Program-made: the position numbers and the translations under genes
NCBI RefSeq assembly: GCF_002104995.1
Contig: NW_024468374.1
Span: 1-29,146, forward strand
DNA length: 29,146 nt
Reading direction: 5' to 3'
Origin: Linderina pennispora
Taxonomy: Eukaryota; Kickxellomycota; Kickxellomycetes; Kickxellales; Kickxellaceae
The notes under the pieces: model-generated
What the model was told of the DNA's origin: nothing
Database searches by the model: none
What the model saw: only the letters and a program-made list of their open reading frames with translations
In this document: one piece after another, positions 9,969 through 19,697 of the stretch
Numbering within the stretch: position 1 is the first letter of the stretch
Layout of the letters: every line of letters starts with the position of its first letter

Positions 9969-10059
9969 AGCTTTCTGAGATTAAAATTATAATCACTGCT
10001 GCCTGAGTCCCCCCTAAGCCGAGTTTGCTGCTTGTACCTCACGCCTGTGTTGTTTGTGC

Positions 10060-10150
10060 CCTTTTTTTTCGCCCAGCAACCAGCTTCTCCTCTTGTCACT
10101 GCTTCCTTTTTCTTTTTTCTTTTCCCATCTCAACACTATTTCCCTTTGAC
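10060..10150 (+). promoter_or_regulatory. Pyrimidine-rich promoter tract of the PP2A scaffold gene
   Basis: Directly upstream of ATG 10174, the coding strand is dominated by T and C (several T6-T8 and TTCTTTT runs), the usual look of a fungal transcription start region. It fills most of the 205-base gap after the Sqt1-like stop. Confidence 0.4.
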
Positions 10151-10173
10151 ACATTTTTATTCCAACAACTTAA

Positions 10174-12087
10174 ATGGCTGAGCAAATGTCTGTCGACCAG
10201 CCGATGGCCTCGGGCCAGCCTGCCTACGACTTCCAAGATGCACAATCCGGAGATCTCGGCGCATTGGCCGCAATCGCCGATGCCATGAAGTCGGACAGCC
10301 TGACCGACCGCCTCGAGAGCCTCAAGCGCCTGAATGTGCTGGCACTGGCTATGGGCGAGGAGCGCACACGCGAGGAGCTTGTTCCATTCCTGGACGAATC
10401 AATTGACGACGAAGATGAGCTGCTGCTGTCGCTGGCCGAGGTTTTGGGCAATTTCGTGCAGTACGTTGGTGGCCCTAAATACGCCTATGTCCTGCTGCGT
10501 CCGCTCGAGAATCTGGCTGCTGCTGAGGAGACAGTGGTGCGGGAGAAGGTAAATACAAAGCAAATTTCTGAGCGCTTACGTGGACACTTGCGGCGTTAAA
10601 CATCGGTTACTAACCTCGCTCCACTCATTTAGGCGGTTGAGTCCATCAACAAGCTTATCGAGGCAATGGACCAGCCCCAGGTTGAGGAGTATGTTATTCC
10701 GTGCATTGCACGTCTGTCGACTGGTGAATGGTTTACAAGCCGCTCGTCAGCAGCCGGTCTGTACGCGGCTGCCTACGGCAAGGTCACCGACGCTATCCAG
10801 GCGCAGCTTCGCGGCGGCTACGAGGCCCTATGCAAGGACGAGACACCGATGATCAGGCGCGCAGCAGCCTCTAACCTTGTTGGGTTGGTGACCAGGGTTG
10901 AAAAGTCACATGTAGTCAGCTTTGCCATTCCAAACTTCCGCCGGCTGGCCGAGGACGACCAGGACTCGGTGCGCCTGCTGGCCGTCGAGCCCCTGGTGGC
11001 CATTGGCGAGCGGCTGACAACCGAGGAGTGCCGGCAGAGCCTGACTGACAGTGTACAGAAGCTGTGCAGCGACAAGTCGTGGCGCGTGCGGTACATGGTG
11101 GCAGACCACTTTGTGGCCATTGCAAAGAGCATCAAGGATAAGGAAATTCAGGAGGAGCTGGTCAACGTGGCTGTCAGCCTGATGCATGACAACGAAGCCG
11201 AGGTGCGCAGCGCCATCTGCACCCAGCTCGATGGCCTGGCTGACCTGGCCAACTCGGAGAATGTCGCCGCCCGCTTCCTGCCCCCGCTGCAGGAGCTGGT
11301 CGAGGACCAGTCGCAGCACGTGCGTGCCACGCTGGCCAAGCATATCGGAACTCTGTGTCGCGTCTTTGGCAAGCAGGGGACCATCGAGCACCTGCTGCCG
11401 CTGTTCCTGCGTCTGCTCAAGGACAGCTTCCCCGATGTCCGCCTCAACGTGATCTCGAAGCTGGATGTAGTCGACAGTGTAGTCGGCATCGACAGCCTGT
11501 CCCAGTCGCTGCTGCCCGCCATCGTGGAGCTGGCCGAGGACAAGCAGTGGCGCGTGCGGCTGGCCATTATCGAGTATGTTCCCCTGATCTCGTCGCAGCT
11601 TGGCGTGCAGTTCTTTGACGAGCAGCTATCGAACCTGTGCATGTCGTGGCTTGGCGACCCGGTATACTCGATCCGCGAGGCGGCGACCGTGAACCTAAAG
11701 AAGCTGACCGAGGTCTTTGGTGTTGCGTGGGCGCGCACCACTATCATCCCCAAGATCCTGGCCATGGCGAGCCACCCGAACTACCTGTACCGCATGACGA
11801 CTATCTTTGCCATCACAGCGATTGCGCCGTCGGTGACACCCGAGATCGTGCGCGACCTGATCCTGCCGGCCCTCGAGAGCCTAGTTACTGATCCGATCCC
11901 CAATATCCGCTTCAACGTTGCCAAGAGCATGGAGCCTCTGGCCAGCGTTCTCAGGTCCAGCCCGGAGACCGCCCCGCTCGAGCAGACCACCATCCGCACT
12001 GTGCTCGCCAAGCTCGAGGAGGACCCCGACCCCGATGTCAGGTTCTACGCCCACAAGGCACTGGAGTCAATCTCGAACAGTGCGTAA
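10174..12087 (+). CDS. TPD3: Protein phosphatase 2A scaffold subunit A (PR65/Tpd3), two exons
   Basis: Exon 1 is 10174-10548 and exon 2 is 10633-12087, phase 0, giving 609 residues (animal PR65 about 590, yeast Tpd3 635). The 84-nt intron has donor GTAAAT, a perfect TACTAAC branch point (10608-10614) and acceptor TTTAG. The protein is a continuous row of about fifteen HEAT repeats: SLAEVLGNFVQYVGG, SVRLLAVEPLVAIGE, SWRVRYMVADHFVAIA, HVRATLAKHIGTLC, PDVRLNVISKLDVV, QWRVRLAIIEYVPLIS and so on, with the conserved Asp-Val-Arg turns. It is the rigid scaffold holding the catalytic C subunit and a regulatory B subunit. C/G third-base bias is strong. No frame problems. Confidence 0.93.
10549..10632 (+). 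other. Intron of the PP2A scaffold gene
   Basis: 84 nt, GTAAAT donor, TACTAAC branch point 18 bases before the TTTAG acceptor. Without removal the frame stops at 10599. Confidence 0.9.
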
Positions 12088-12329
12088 ATCAATAGGTTGC
12101 AAAAATTCAACGGGTCGCTTTTTTTCTAATTCCTTAAGCTTCTGTTTTTCTTTATTTGGTGTCTACAAAGCGGATGCCCACATGTGCGTAATCCAATGGT
12201 CACTACTGACAAGTTTACTAGATAGCTGCATGTGATACAGCTTATTGCCAAAAGCATTATGAACCTTGACTATCAAAGCAAAGTGATGTGCCACGACAAG
12301 GATCCAGCACTGACAAACGCCGATTTGAG

Positions 12330-12987
12330 TCAAGGGATACCCTCATTAGCCTTCATCTTAATAATCTCACCAGCCGACATGGGTCCTTTACTTTCGGGTA
12401 GCCTGTAACGTTGGTCGCCTTTGCCTAGGTTTATAACTTCATATCTAGTTTCTGCATTGTGAGCATCAGAACTATCGGTTTTGTCTTTTTGCGATCTTTC
12501 TAGACCCCTCGTGTAGTGGAAGACTCTTCGCCTCTCGTGCAGAATGGCTCTGTAAGGTAACAGATACCAGATATGGCTTACTTTGTAATTGGAAAAGTAG
12601 GGTGTCGGATGAGTGAAGAATATGTGTTCGTTGGAAATGCTAATGCAGAATATATGGACTGGAGCCTTCGTTACAGCTTTTTTACATGCCATATGAATGA
12701 TAGCGCTGTTATGCTACAGTGTGACTGTTGTGTCTCGGGTACGATACACTTGGGTAGACAGCCTCCTGCAACTGTCTAGAACACGTTTACTTTTCGAGCA
12801 CCTTTCCACGACGTATATTGAACGTATGAAATATGCTGTATGAAAGAAGGAAGGAGGAATCGCCAGGTGAAAGGGCAGGTGCCCATCTAAGTAGTGGCGC
12901 CGGTTGCCCAGAATAGTATGACCGGCCATTGTGGCCTAAAGGTCTTGATCCATGGGTTCCTAAGATCATAAGAATTTGGAACCACAT
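12330..12987 (-). CDS. Spliced-looking small gene or remnant, unknown
   Basis: The minus strand has three coding-like pieces. From 12987 a 66-codon frame starts MWFQILM and ends RRGKVLEK just before a GTAAAC donor (about 12789). From about 12550, after a TTACAG acceptor, a frame runs through RAILHERRRVFHYTRGLERS to ETRYEVINLGKGDQRY and stops at 12330. The pair of pieces loosely recalls NDUFA1, the small 'MWFE' complex I subunit (one membrane segment, then x-x-ERRR/ERDRR ... GLE), but the membrane segment is not convincing. The exon in between is not settled. It lies in an AT-rich part of the window, convergent with the PP2A scaffold gene. Confidence 0.25.
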
Positions 12988-13290
12988 GACAATTGTTATT
13001 GGATAGTATTCTATATGCCATAGTGATTAATATCCAGAATCTCCTCGAAATGTATATTATACCGGTTTAGTGCAATTGAAAGTGTGTTTTCTCTACATTC
13101 AATGTTACATCTTTCAACAAAGTCACGTATATTGATTCAATGCAGTGTATTGTGAAGCATTTGGAATCGAATTATTTGATTTTAATGTTTTGTGGCGAAT
13201 ACAATCCACCTGCAGAGCTGTAATCCAGGGCAAGTTCTTTTCTATATTATCCTTTAGCCCAGTCACCATAGCATAAAACGCCCTGGTCCA
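12988..13290. other. AT-rich intergenic, no gene seen
   Basis: Very A/T-rich with short direct and inverted runs only; no open frame of note. Confidence 0.5.
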
Positions 13291-14302
13291 TTGCCAAGTC
13301 ACATTGGTCTATATGCCAAGTCAACACCCATGGCGACAGGCTATTGCAGTCACATGCTCATCATGTATGAAGACAGTAAATACCAGTGCTTTGGTGTCAA
13401 CGATATCGACAATTGCTACATATCCGGCGAAGCTCTCAAGGCCGAGTTCGTGTTGCAGATCAGGAAAAGTATTAACGCGACACAGGTACTCATTCCATGC
13501 TGTGCGATCAGAGCAGCGACACTGGAGATGAGGATGGCGAGAATATTGGAAACTATGAGCCCGAGGAAGATCGTATCATCATTTCATTTGATGAGGCGTT
13601 TGTGGCAAGCCTGGACCCTAGCTGACTGTTCACATGCGAGGCGATCAACGGCATTGTCTTCCTGAAGCACAATAGCAAGTGCTTGCACTACCCGATGGAC
13701 GATATGATGGGCATCTGTGTCTGCAATACGCGCCTGCAACCGGCTGAGACTCTGCAGGTTGTTTATGATAGATTTATTCTTGGATCACCGATAGTTTCAT
13801 ATTTTGTTGAGTCGATTGCCTCGTAGCATATCGATTCCTTCTTCTTCTTTAGCTATTTCATTTTTGGCTAGTATCTCAAGTATCTACAATCCAACCCTCT
13901 TTCAAGCTCTAGAAGCGCTCGTATCCCTATGCTACAACAGTTTACAATGGCAACGATGTCCTCCTTACTAGGTGGGGCGGATCAGCGCATGCCCTCTGCA
14001 AGTGGGTAATGGCATCTGTTGGTCGTATCAGGTTTTGTGAAGACGAGCACAGTCTGCGTTACGGGGAACCGATGCGTCTTCGCCTTACCAAGGTTTAAAC
14101 CGGTATATTATTTTGGTATGTTGACAGTACATCGCGGCTTTGCCAGATGAAAAGTGTATTTACGATCCAACATGCAATGATACGCATCAACTTGCTCATG
14201 ACGAGAGATATAACTGCCACTACCGCATCAAAATCATGTCTGTTACCAATGTAGATTTGTTGCTTCCAGCTCGGTACCTATTCGCGCAAGAATGGTAATG
14301 TC
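13291..14302 (+). pseudogene. Degenerate RCC1-like (beta-propeller) gene
   Basis: Four coding-like blocks in the plus strand in changing frames. Block A (13291-13480) includes TGYCSHMLIMYEDSKYQCFG and VNDIDNCYIS, like the 'G-x-x-H-x-x-x-L-x-x-D-G-x-x-x-x-x-G-x-N-D-x-G-Q-C' of RCC1/BLIP-II repeats. Block B (about 13494-13826) has EEDRIIISFDEAFVASLDPS, an in-frame TGA at 13623, then TCEAINGIVFLKHNSKCLHY. Block C (13919-14098) has WGGSAHALCKWVMASVGRI, a further repeat-like unit. Block D (14128-14301) has ALPDEKCIYDPTCNDTHQLA. There is no good ATG or convincing splice sites joining them. The frame changes here have the opposite sense to those elsewhere, so I read it as decay rather than assembly error. 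Confidence 0.35.
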
Positions 14303-14514
14303 GGAATAATGGATGCCGTCATCCTCATTGCTAGCTCAATCTAGCAGTATATTCACTGCTGCTACTCTGTGTTCAATCAAGACCAGAAATTGGTGTTTTT
14401 CAATATACGCATATGTAGTTTATTTATTCTCCACTAACGTACCAGCGTGGTTGGTATTTACAAGAAGGCTGGCACAAGCAGAACCTGGGGAGGTGCTGTC
14501 ATTCATACACTAGT

Positions 14515-14715
14515 TCAGCGGATGTATGCACGGGACATGGCAACAGCAAAGTGCTCCTTGCGGAGCTTCTCGAGGGCAGCCATCGGGTCGTTGTGGCCGC
14601 GGAGCATCTCAGTCGAGACGCGCGGGGTGACAGAGGCAGAACCAGCCGGAGTCGGGGCAGCAGAGCTGGCCGGGGTCGACTTGTTGGACTTGGAGAAGAT
14701 CTTGGTGAAAGGCAT
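14515..14715 (-). CDS. Small 66-residue hypothetical protein
   Basis: ATG at 14715 to TAG at 14515. The first half is basic then Ser/Ala/Pro/Thr-rich (MPFTKIFSKSNKSTP ...), the second half ends in a likely amphipathic helix (DPMAALEKLRKEHFAVAMSR). No signal peptide or membrane helix. A perfect TATA box lies 90 bases upstream and codon use has the strong C/G third-base bias of the certain genes, so I believe it is expressed. I do not recognise the family; it could be a small stress-type protein. Confidence 0.6.
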   Translation of the reverse strand: MPFTKIFSKSNKSTPASSAAPTPAGSASVTPRVSTEMLRGHNDPMAALEKLRKEHFAVAMSRAYIR

Positions 14716-14805
14716 TGCTGGAAATTACGAGTGTTGATGTTGATATTGATGTTGACTTGTTTGTATGGATGTGGAAACAGCAAGAGCAGCGGGGCCTGTT
14801 GCGAG

Positions 14806-14813
14806 CTTATATA
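14806..14813 (-). promoter_or_regulatory. TATA box of the 66-residue protein gene
   Basis: TATATAAG on the minus strand, about 90 bases before ATG 14715. A palindromic TTCCGGAA (14877-14884), which fits the TTC-nn-GAA unit bound by heat-shock factor, lies a further 64 bases upstream. Confidence 0.55.
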
Positions 14814-14884
14814 TCTGGGTGTGCGCAGTCCCTCGCTCCACCGTGCCTATTCTCTGACACTGAAACAAAAAGGAAATTCCGGAA

Positions 14885-15798
14885 CGATGCGCACGTTGAG
14901 CGCACGGGGGATGAAGCACTCATCGGCGCAGCACCGTCCAACACTGCGGCCCAATGCGGCCAAGCGTCTAGGCCGAGAGAGGGTTGGGGAGGGAGGCAAA
15001 GGCGCTACAGCAGTCAAAAGGGCATTTGTTGGCCTATGATCGACATATTCGCAATAGTCTGGCTCAGGCAAGTATCCTCGGGTGCCAAAGGTTCTCACGC
15101 AGAGCAAGGGGCCAGGGGCAAGGCACCCAAACGTCTATTCTGGGACGTGTCCAATTGCCGAGTAACAGGGGACCGTGTCGTTTCGTAATCGGTCCTCCAA
15201 GGCAGGGCTGCTATTGCGACGCGTCGCCGCGTCCGAATATAACTGGAGCCACCGTGCCCGGACTCGATGTTTCTTGCGTGCGCAGACACTGCTTTTGCTT
15301 TGCTTTGCTTTCTTTTTTTGGGGAGGTGGGTAGATAGCAAATTAATCCGAATTGGGTGAATGCCCGCACTTGCTGCGAGCACCCTGCGCATTGCACTGCA
15401 TTGAGCTGCCGCCAGAGAGCATATTTCCAACGGCGGGGGACCGTGGCTCTGCCAAGGACTCCCGGCGCGCTGCAAGGCCTCGGGCTCCCCACCGGCGGGC
15501 ATCGGGCCGCTGTTGGCCGTCAACTGCCCTCGCCAGACTGGGAATCAGCCTCGCAGGCGCGGGACCCGCTAACAGGCAGAATAAATCCCCCAGTTTGCTG
15601 GTCGCTCCCGCCCCGCTGTTCGCAGGACCCTCCGCAAGAGGCTTACATGGCTTCTCTCGGACTTTACCCCAAGCGTCTATCTTTTAGATAAAGTAACGCC
15701 TAAGCGCAGGTTTTGCTGTCTACCAGCGAGTGCCCCTGCCTGCTTTTGACGTGATTTTGGTTTATACCCGGCGACAATGTATTTCGCAATCACAGTGG
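14885..15798. other. Intergenic, no supported gene
   Basis: About 900 GC-richer bases holding the promoter of the 66-residue gene and the 3' flank of the CDK11 gene. Several 90-160 codon frames overlap on both strands, but none starts in good context or shows a family motif. A short TTTGC tandem (about four copies) is at 15293-15312. Confidence 0.5.
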
Positions 15799-16828
15799 TT
15801 ATGGTGCCGCTGCAGCAGTGCTTTTCGAGGGCCACGTGGGGAACATGCTGGGGTCCTTGGGTGGTGGGTGCTCGGAAAAGTACGGGTGCTGCAGAGCCTC
15901 GTCGGCCGTGATGCGCTGCTCGGGGTTGAACGCCAGCAGGCGGCCCAGCAGGTCGTAGGCGCTGTCAGTGACACCAGGGTGCTTGAGCATCTTTTCGCGC
16001 AGTCTTGCGTCACCGGGCTTGCTTGTGAACTTGAACATGCGGGCGTTGGGCAGGTCGCGGAATCCGGGCCACGACTCGTCGGTGGGCGTGCCAAGCATCG
16101 AAAAAAACGCGTGAGATCTGGTCGATTTCGCCCCGGCCAGGAAACAGCGGCTCGCCCAGGAACAGCTCGGCAAAAATGCACCCGGCCGACCACACATCCA
16201 CGGCAGTCGAGTATTCCTTCTGGCCAAACAGCAGCTCGGGCGCGCGGTACCACAGCGTGACGACCAGGCCGGTCATGTCGCCCAGCGGCGACCCGTACTT
16301 GCGCGCCAGGCCGAAATCAGCGACCTTGAGCAGGCCGCCGTTGGCCATCAGGAGATTCGACGTCTTCAGGTCGCGGTGGACGATCCAGTTGTTGTGGAGG
16401 TGGGCGAGGGCACTGAGCAGCTGGTGCATCAGCGACTTGACCTCGGAAGGCTGGAACGGGTCCTTCATGGACTCCATCAGACCGCGCAGGTCGTGCTCCA
16501 TAAAGTCCATGACGATGTAGATGCTGTTGAGCGAGCGGCCGACGGCGATTTCGCGCACATTGATGATGTTTGGGTGCTTGGCCAGCAGCAGCGTGTGGAT
16601 CTCGCGCAGCGATGTGATCGGAAAGCCGTTGCGCTCTTGCTCCAGCTTCAGATGTTTGAGTGCGACCAGCTCGCCGGTGGTCTTGTCACGCGCGCGGTAC
16701 ACGATTCCATATGTGCCTTCCTCGATCTTGTTCAGCTTCTCGTAGCACTCGTCGACAGGGCGGCAGGGGCTCAGCAGCTGGAAGTCCTGGCTCAGGTGTG
16801 TGGGGAGAGTCTCGGCGGGCGTGGACAT
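15799..16828 (-). CDS. CDK11: CDK11-type (PITSLRE) cyclin-dependent kinase, one +1 shift
   Basis: ATG at 16828, about 342 residues when the break is passed. Kinase landmarks: [14 protein letters not shown] (35-48, with the Glu for Gly seen in CDK11), catalytic Lys in LVALKHLK (K58), the naming helix [10 protein letters not shown] (68-77), [10 protein letters not shown] (151-160), [12 protein letters not shown] (171-182), YRAPELLFG, and the end [12 protein letters not shown] typical of CDK11. CDK11 with cyclin L regulates transcription and splicing. The frame breaks at a seven-base T run (16101-16107 as A on the plus strand): with six, the text reads [18 protein letters not shown] as expected. 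That is a classic homopolymer miscount. The long charged N-terminus of animal CDK11 is absent, as in fission yeast-like forms. CDK10 is the alternative but has PISSLRE. Confidence 0.88.
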
Positions 16829-18286
16829 GTTGGATATGATTAGTCATGATCACCTGGGAGCAAAGGGGCTGCTGGAGACTGCCGGTCCCCTATTCCGCTG
16901 CCCGAATCTTATGGAAGGGCCGCCACAGTGATTCGTTTCTCAGACACCGGGTGGTGTCGCACAATCGACGGCACTGTTCATTCAGCCTCGTACCACACTA
17001 TTCCCCGTGCTGTGGGGAATTGTGCTGGGGAATAGCCCCGCTAAGCCAGACCGGTGTACAGCGGTCTCTGAAATGTGGTGGCTCTGGGCAATAGGACTCC
17101 TGCGATGGGCGCTTGGATATTTTGTTGAGGCACTCCCCACTGTCGCACTGACCACACGGCGCTTGTTGAGCAGAGAATTGGCTGGTACACAAATCCACGC
17201 CAAGGCATGTGAATCGCGGATCAGCTTAAACCATTTCGCTATCTGGTCGGCGGATGGGAGGCTTGCCCGGGGACATATCGCGAGGGCGCATGTCGTGAGA
17301 GGAAGGGAGAGGGGTGGTACATGTAGCGGCTCATTCTATGTGATTTGCTCGCACCACCACAATGGGATGCGAGACGCACGTCGTGCATGTGTGAGGGATG
17401 TCCACAGTGGAGATGGCTGGTGGTTCGCTTGCAACGTAGGCGCGGATGCTGAACTTGCATGGCAACGTGCAGGGCACCAGTCTGATTCGCGTTTTCTCAT
17501 CATCTCACAGTGAGCGGCAAAAGGCCCGCTTGCTCACCATTCGCAGATAACCATTGCCTGCCCCATTCCCAACAGCCAGCGGACCGCCATTATTGGCCCT
17601 GGCTGCTCTGGTGGAAATGATGTGGCAGACTGCGCTGACTGATTTCTTTAAGCGAGCAAGGGACAATGAGGACCACGGCCTTTTGTGCGGGTTCCTTCCT
17701 TTTCCAGTGATGCCGGGTAGTGTGAGAGGGTCGCTGAGCCGTGTAGAACACGAGCCCTGCGATGGCGCAAGCACTGCGGCTGCCTCGTATATATACCCCA
17801 GGGACGCCTCCCTGCTGGCGCCGAGAAGCCCCTCCTTTGGAAATCCTGCTCCTTTATTTCGCCCTCCGCTCAGCCAGCATTTAATAGTTGTACTCTCTGG
17901 TCTTACATAACAGCGCCAAACGCTCCGGAGACATATCACACCGCCGGTTCTTGTATATATTTTGCGGATCGTCGTCAATTGGTGGAATTAGCCAAGAACG
18001 GGGAGCAAATCACAAACAAATTTTTCCACAGTCTCACCTATTTTTGATCGGTCTACGCAGTTCGGAGACATCAGTCCCAAGTCTTGCCACAAAGAGAAAG
18101 CAGCGCCATTTTATATAAGCTGTCCTTGTCTCTTGTCTCCCCTCCCGCGCCCTCCCCTCACTCCCTGATACTTTTTCGCGGTACTAGTAGAGGCTAGCAC
18201 TCTATTATCATTTCTTTACGACAGGCGTCCCTCATCTTTAACGATATCGATTATCACGCAGAGTTATCTTTTTAACGACAGAAAAT
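16829..18286. promoter_or_regulatory. Divergent intergenic region between CDK11 and the GPI protein gene
   Basis: About 1.46 kb between divergent starts. Two TATA boxes face the plus-strand gene: TATATATA (17788-17795) and TATATAAG (18112-18119). A CCCC-GTGCTGT-GGGG inverted repeat with a further GGGG/CCCC pair is at 17003-17038. Open frames here (for example 17007-17513) lack ATG starts or motifs. The length suggests extensive regulatory sequence for the wall protein gene. Confidence 0.5.
18112..18119 (+). promoter_or_regulatory. TATA box of the GPI-anchored protein gene
   Basis: TATATAAG, 168 bases before ATG 18287, followed by a C/T-rich start region (18120-18170). Confidence 0.55.
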
Positions 18287-19531
18287 ATGCTCGCATTTAC
18301 CGCTGCCTTCGCCCTCTTCTTCCACCTCGTGGTCGCTAACCTGACGGGCTCTGGCCGGATCTCCTACCACGACTACCAGGCAATCCCCCTCGAGCTCCTG
18401 AAAAACAACCCGCCCTCATGTGGCATGCCGTACGCGCAGCTTGACCTGACACGTGTCACTGCGGTCCAGACCATGAACACGGCCACGGACTGCGGGCAGT
18501 GCATCAAAGTGTGCAACGCCGACGACAGCTCAAAGTTCGTCTATGTGCTGGCCATCGACACCGGCGGCAAGGGCCTGGACCTGACCAAGCCGGCGTTCGG
18601 CAAGCTGTTCAACATCGACGACGGCATTGGCCCGGCGACATGGAGCCCCGTGGATAACAAGCACTGCGAGGGCATCTGGAACAACGGCGGCACAATCACG
18701 GGCGCTTATGATGGCTCGCGAGTCCCGGCCCCGCAGGAGCCCGTGAATGAGAAGCCTGCCGAGAGCAGCCCGGTGTCGTCGGCGCCCGCGCCTGCGCCCA
18801 CGCCCTCGTCAGCTGCTGCTGCGACCCCCAGCATTGCTGCGCTCATGGCCAATGTCCAGGAGCGTAGCACGACCTCGGAGCAGCCAGCGCCTGCCCCCAA
18901 GGAGGCGGTGACCTCGTCGGCTTCCGAGCCCCAGCCCAAGCCTGAGACCACCACCTCGACAACCTCTTCTGTTGCTGCTGCTGTGGTTGAGCCACAGTCG
19001 CAGCCAGAGGAAACCACAAGCCAAGGTAATGATCCCACCACCACCACCACCTCCACCCCACCCACCCCTACACAAGTGCCTACTACACTTGCGGAGGTTT
19101 CCACTGCACCCGAACCCACAGAGACGTCCACGGAGACGCCCTCGAAGGCATCCACGGAGACGCCCTCGGAGGCATCCTCGAAGGAGTCCTCGAAGGCGTC
19201 CTCGGAGGTATCCTCAAAGGTGTCCTCAAAGGTGTCCTCAAAGGTGTCCTCAAAGACGTCCTCAAAGGCGTCCTCTGCTGAGGTGTCTGCACACTTGCCC
19301 ACTTCTACAACCAATGTCACTGAAGTCGAATCGACACTCCCTGGCACCCTTGTAGCTTCCTCGATTGATTCGGATGAGCTTTACGACATTGCGCACCATG
19401 CTAACGGCACACAGTCTTCGGCTTCTTCTGCCCAGACCACCCAGTCCAATGGCGCCGGCTCGCTGGCAGCCCTTGGCTCCTCGGTGATGGCTGCCCTGGT
19501 GGTAGTCTCAAGCTGCCTGCTGCTTGCCTAA
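18287..19531 (+). CDS. Secreted double-psi-barrel (expansin/barwin-like) protein with GPI anchor
   Basis: 414 residues. A signal peptide (about 1-17, MLAFTAAFALFFHLVVA) is followed by a double-psi beta-barrel domain (about 20-145): GSGRISYHD, four central cysteines with DCGQCIKVC, VLAIDTGGKGLDLTKPAFGKL (the usual 'V-x-D-x-C-x-x-C' is replaced), and a closing W. From 145 on it is a Ser/Thr/Pro stalk, which would be heavily O-mannosylated, including a Lys/Ser minisatellite (19130-19280). The last 25 residues are hydrophobic after a small-residue SNGAGS site (about 384-389), the layout of a GPI signal. It likely sits on the plasma membrane or wall and may loosen or bind cell-wall polysaccharide like other fungal expansin-like proteins. 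Catalytic Asp of true expansins/endoglucanases is not evident. Confidence 0.8.
   Translation: MLAFTAAFALFFHLVVANLTGSGRISYHDYQAIPLELLKNNPPSCGMPYAQLDLTRVTAVQTMNTATDCGQCIKVCNADDSSKFVYVLAIDTGGKGLDLTKPAFGKLFNIDDGIGPATWSPVDNKHCEGIWNNGGTITGAYDGSRVPAPQEPVNEKPAESSPVSSAPAPAPTPSSAAAATPSIAALMANVQERSTTSEQPAPAPKEAVTSSASEPQPKPETTTSTTSSVAAAVVEPQSQPEETTSQGNDPTTTTTSTPPTPTQVPTTLAEVSTAPEPTETSTETPSKASTETPSEASSKESSKASSEVSSKVSSKVSSKVSSKTSSKASSAEVSAHLPTSTTNVTEVESTLPGTLVASSIDSDELYDIAHHANGTQSSASSAQTTQSNGAGSLAALGSSVMAALVVVSSCLLLA
19130..19280 (+). repeat. 12-base minisatellite in the GPI protein stalk
   Basis: Imperfect tandem units of TCCTCAAAGGTG or TCCTCGAAGGCA, each coding S-S-K-V/A/E/T. Exact copies of the V-type unit run at about 19200-19250. 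Copy number probably varies between strains and tunes stalk length. Confidence 0.75.
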
Positions 19532-19673
19532 GAAACATACTTTACTACTACTTTAACTGACCCTTATTCCAAGTCCTACCCAGCCAAGCCCTTCGGCATG
19601 CCTACGCGTATGCTGTGGACCGGGTAGGGATAATTCCGTCCCCGCTCCCTACTTTTTTAATCCCTTATAGCTG
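19532..19673. other. 3' flank of GPI protein gene
   Basis: Noncoding, with CTACTACTTT-type and CCGGGTAGGG sequence; no feature recognised apart from the terminator region of the upstream gene. Confidence 0.4.
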
Positions 19674-19681
19674 TATATAAA
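19674..19681 (+). promoter_or_regulatory. TATA box upstream of MAPKK gene
   Basis: TATATAAA, 250 bases before ATG 19932 and 17-24 bases before the structured RNA candidate at 19698. It may drive the kinase mRNA, a small RNA, or both. Confidence 0.5.
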
Positions 19682-19697
19682 CGCTCAATATATTTCG

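Noticed and set aside
9065-10099. 344-codon minus-strand frame opposite the Sqt1-like gene
   Set aside because: Shadow of the WD40 gene; low-complexity Ser/Arg text.
14093-14127. 35-nt intron joining blocks C and D of the RCC1-like remnant
   Set aside because: Too short, GTTTAA donor is poor; left as degenerate sequence.
15095-15523. 142-codon minus-strand frame
   Set aside because: Overlaps several equally long frames on both strands, no conserved text; typical of GC-richer chance frames.
17007-17513. 168-codon plus-strand frame in the CDK11/GPI intergenic region
   Set aside because: Starts with GTG rather than ATG, no motif, lies in promoter sequence.
18706-19347. 213-codon minus-strand frame opposite the GPI protein
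   Set aside because: Val/Asp/Glu/Gly repeats are just the complement of the Ser/Lys/Thr minisatellite.
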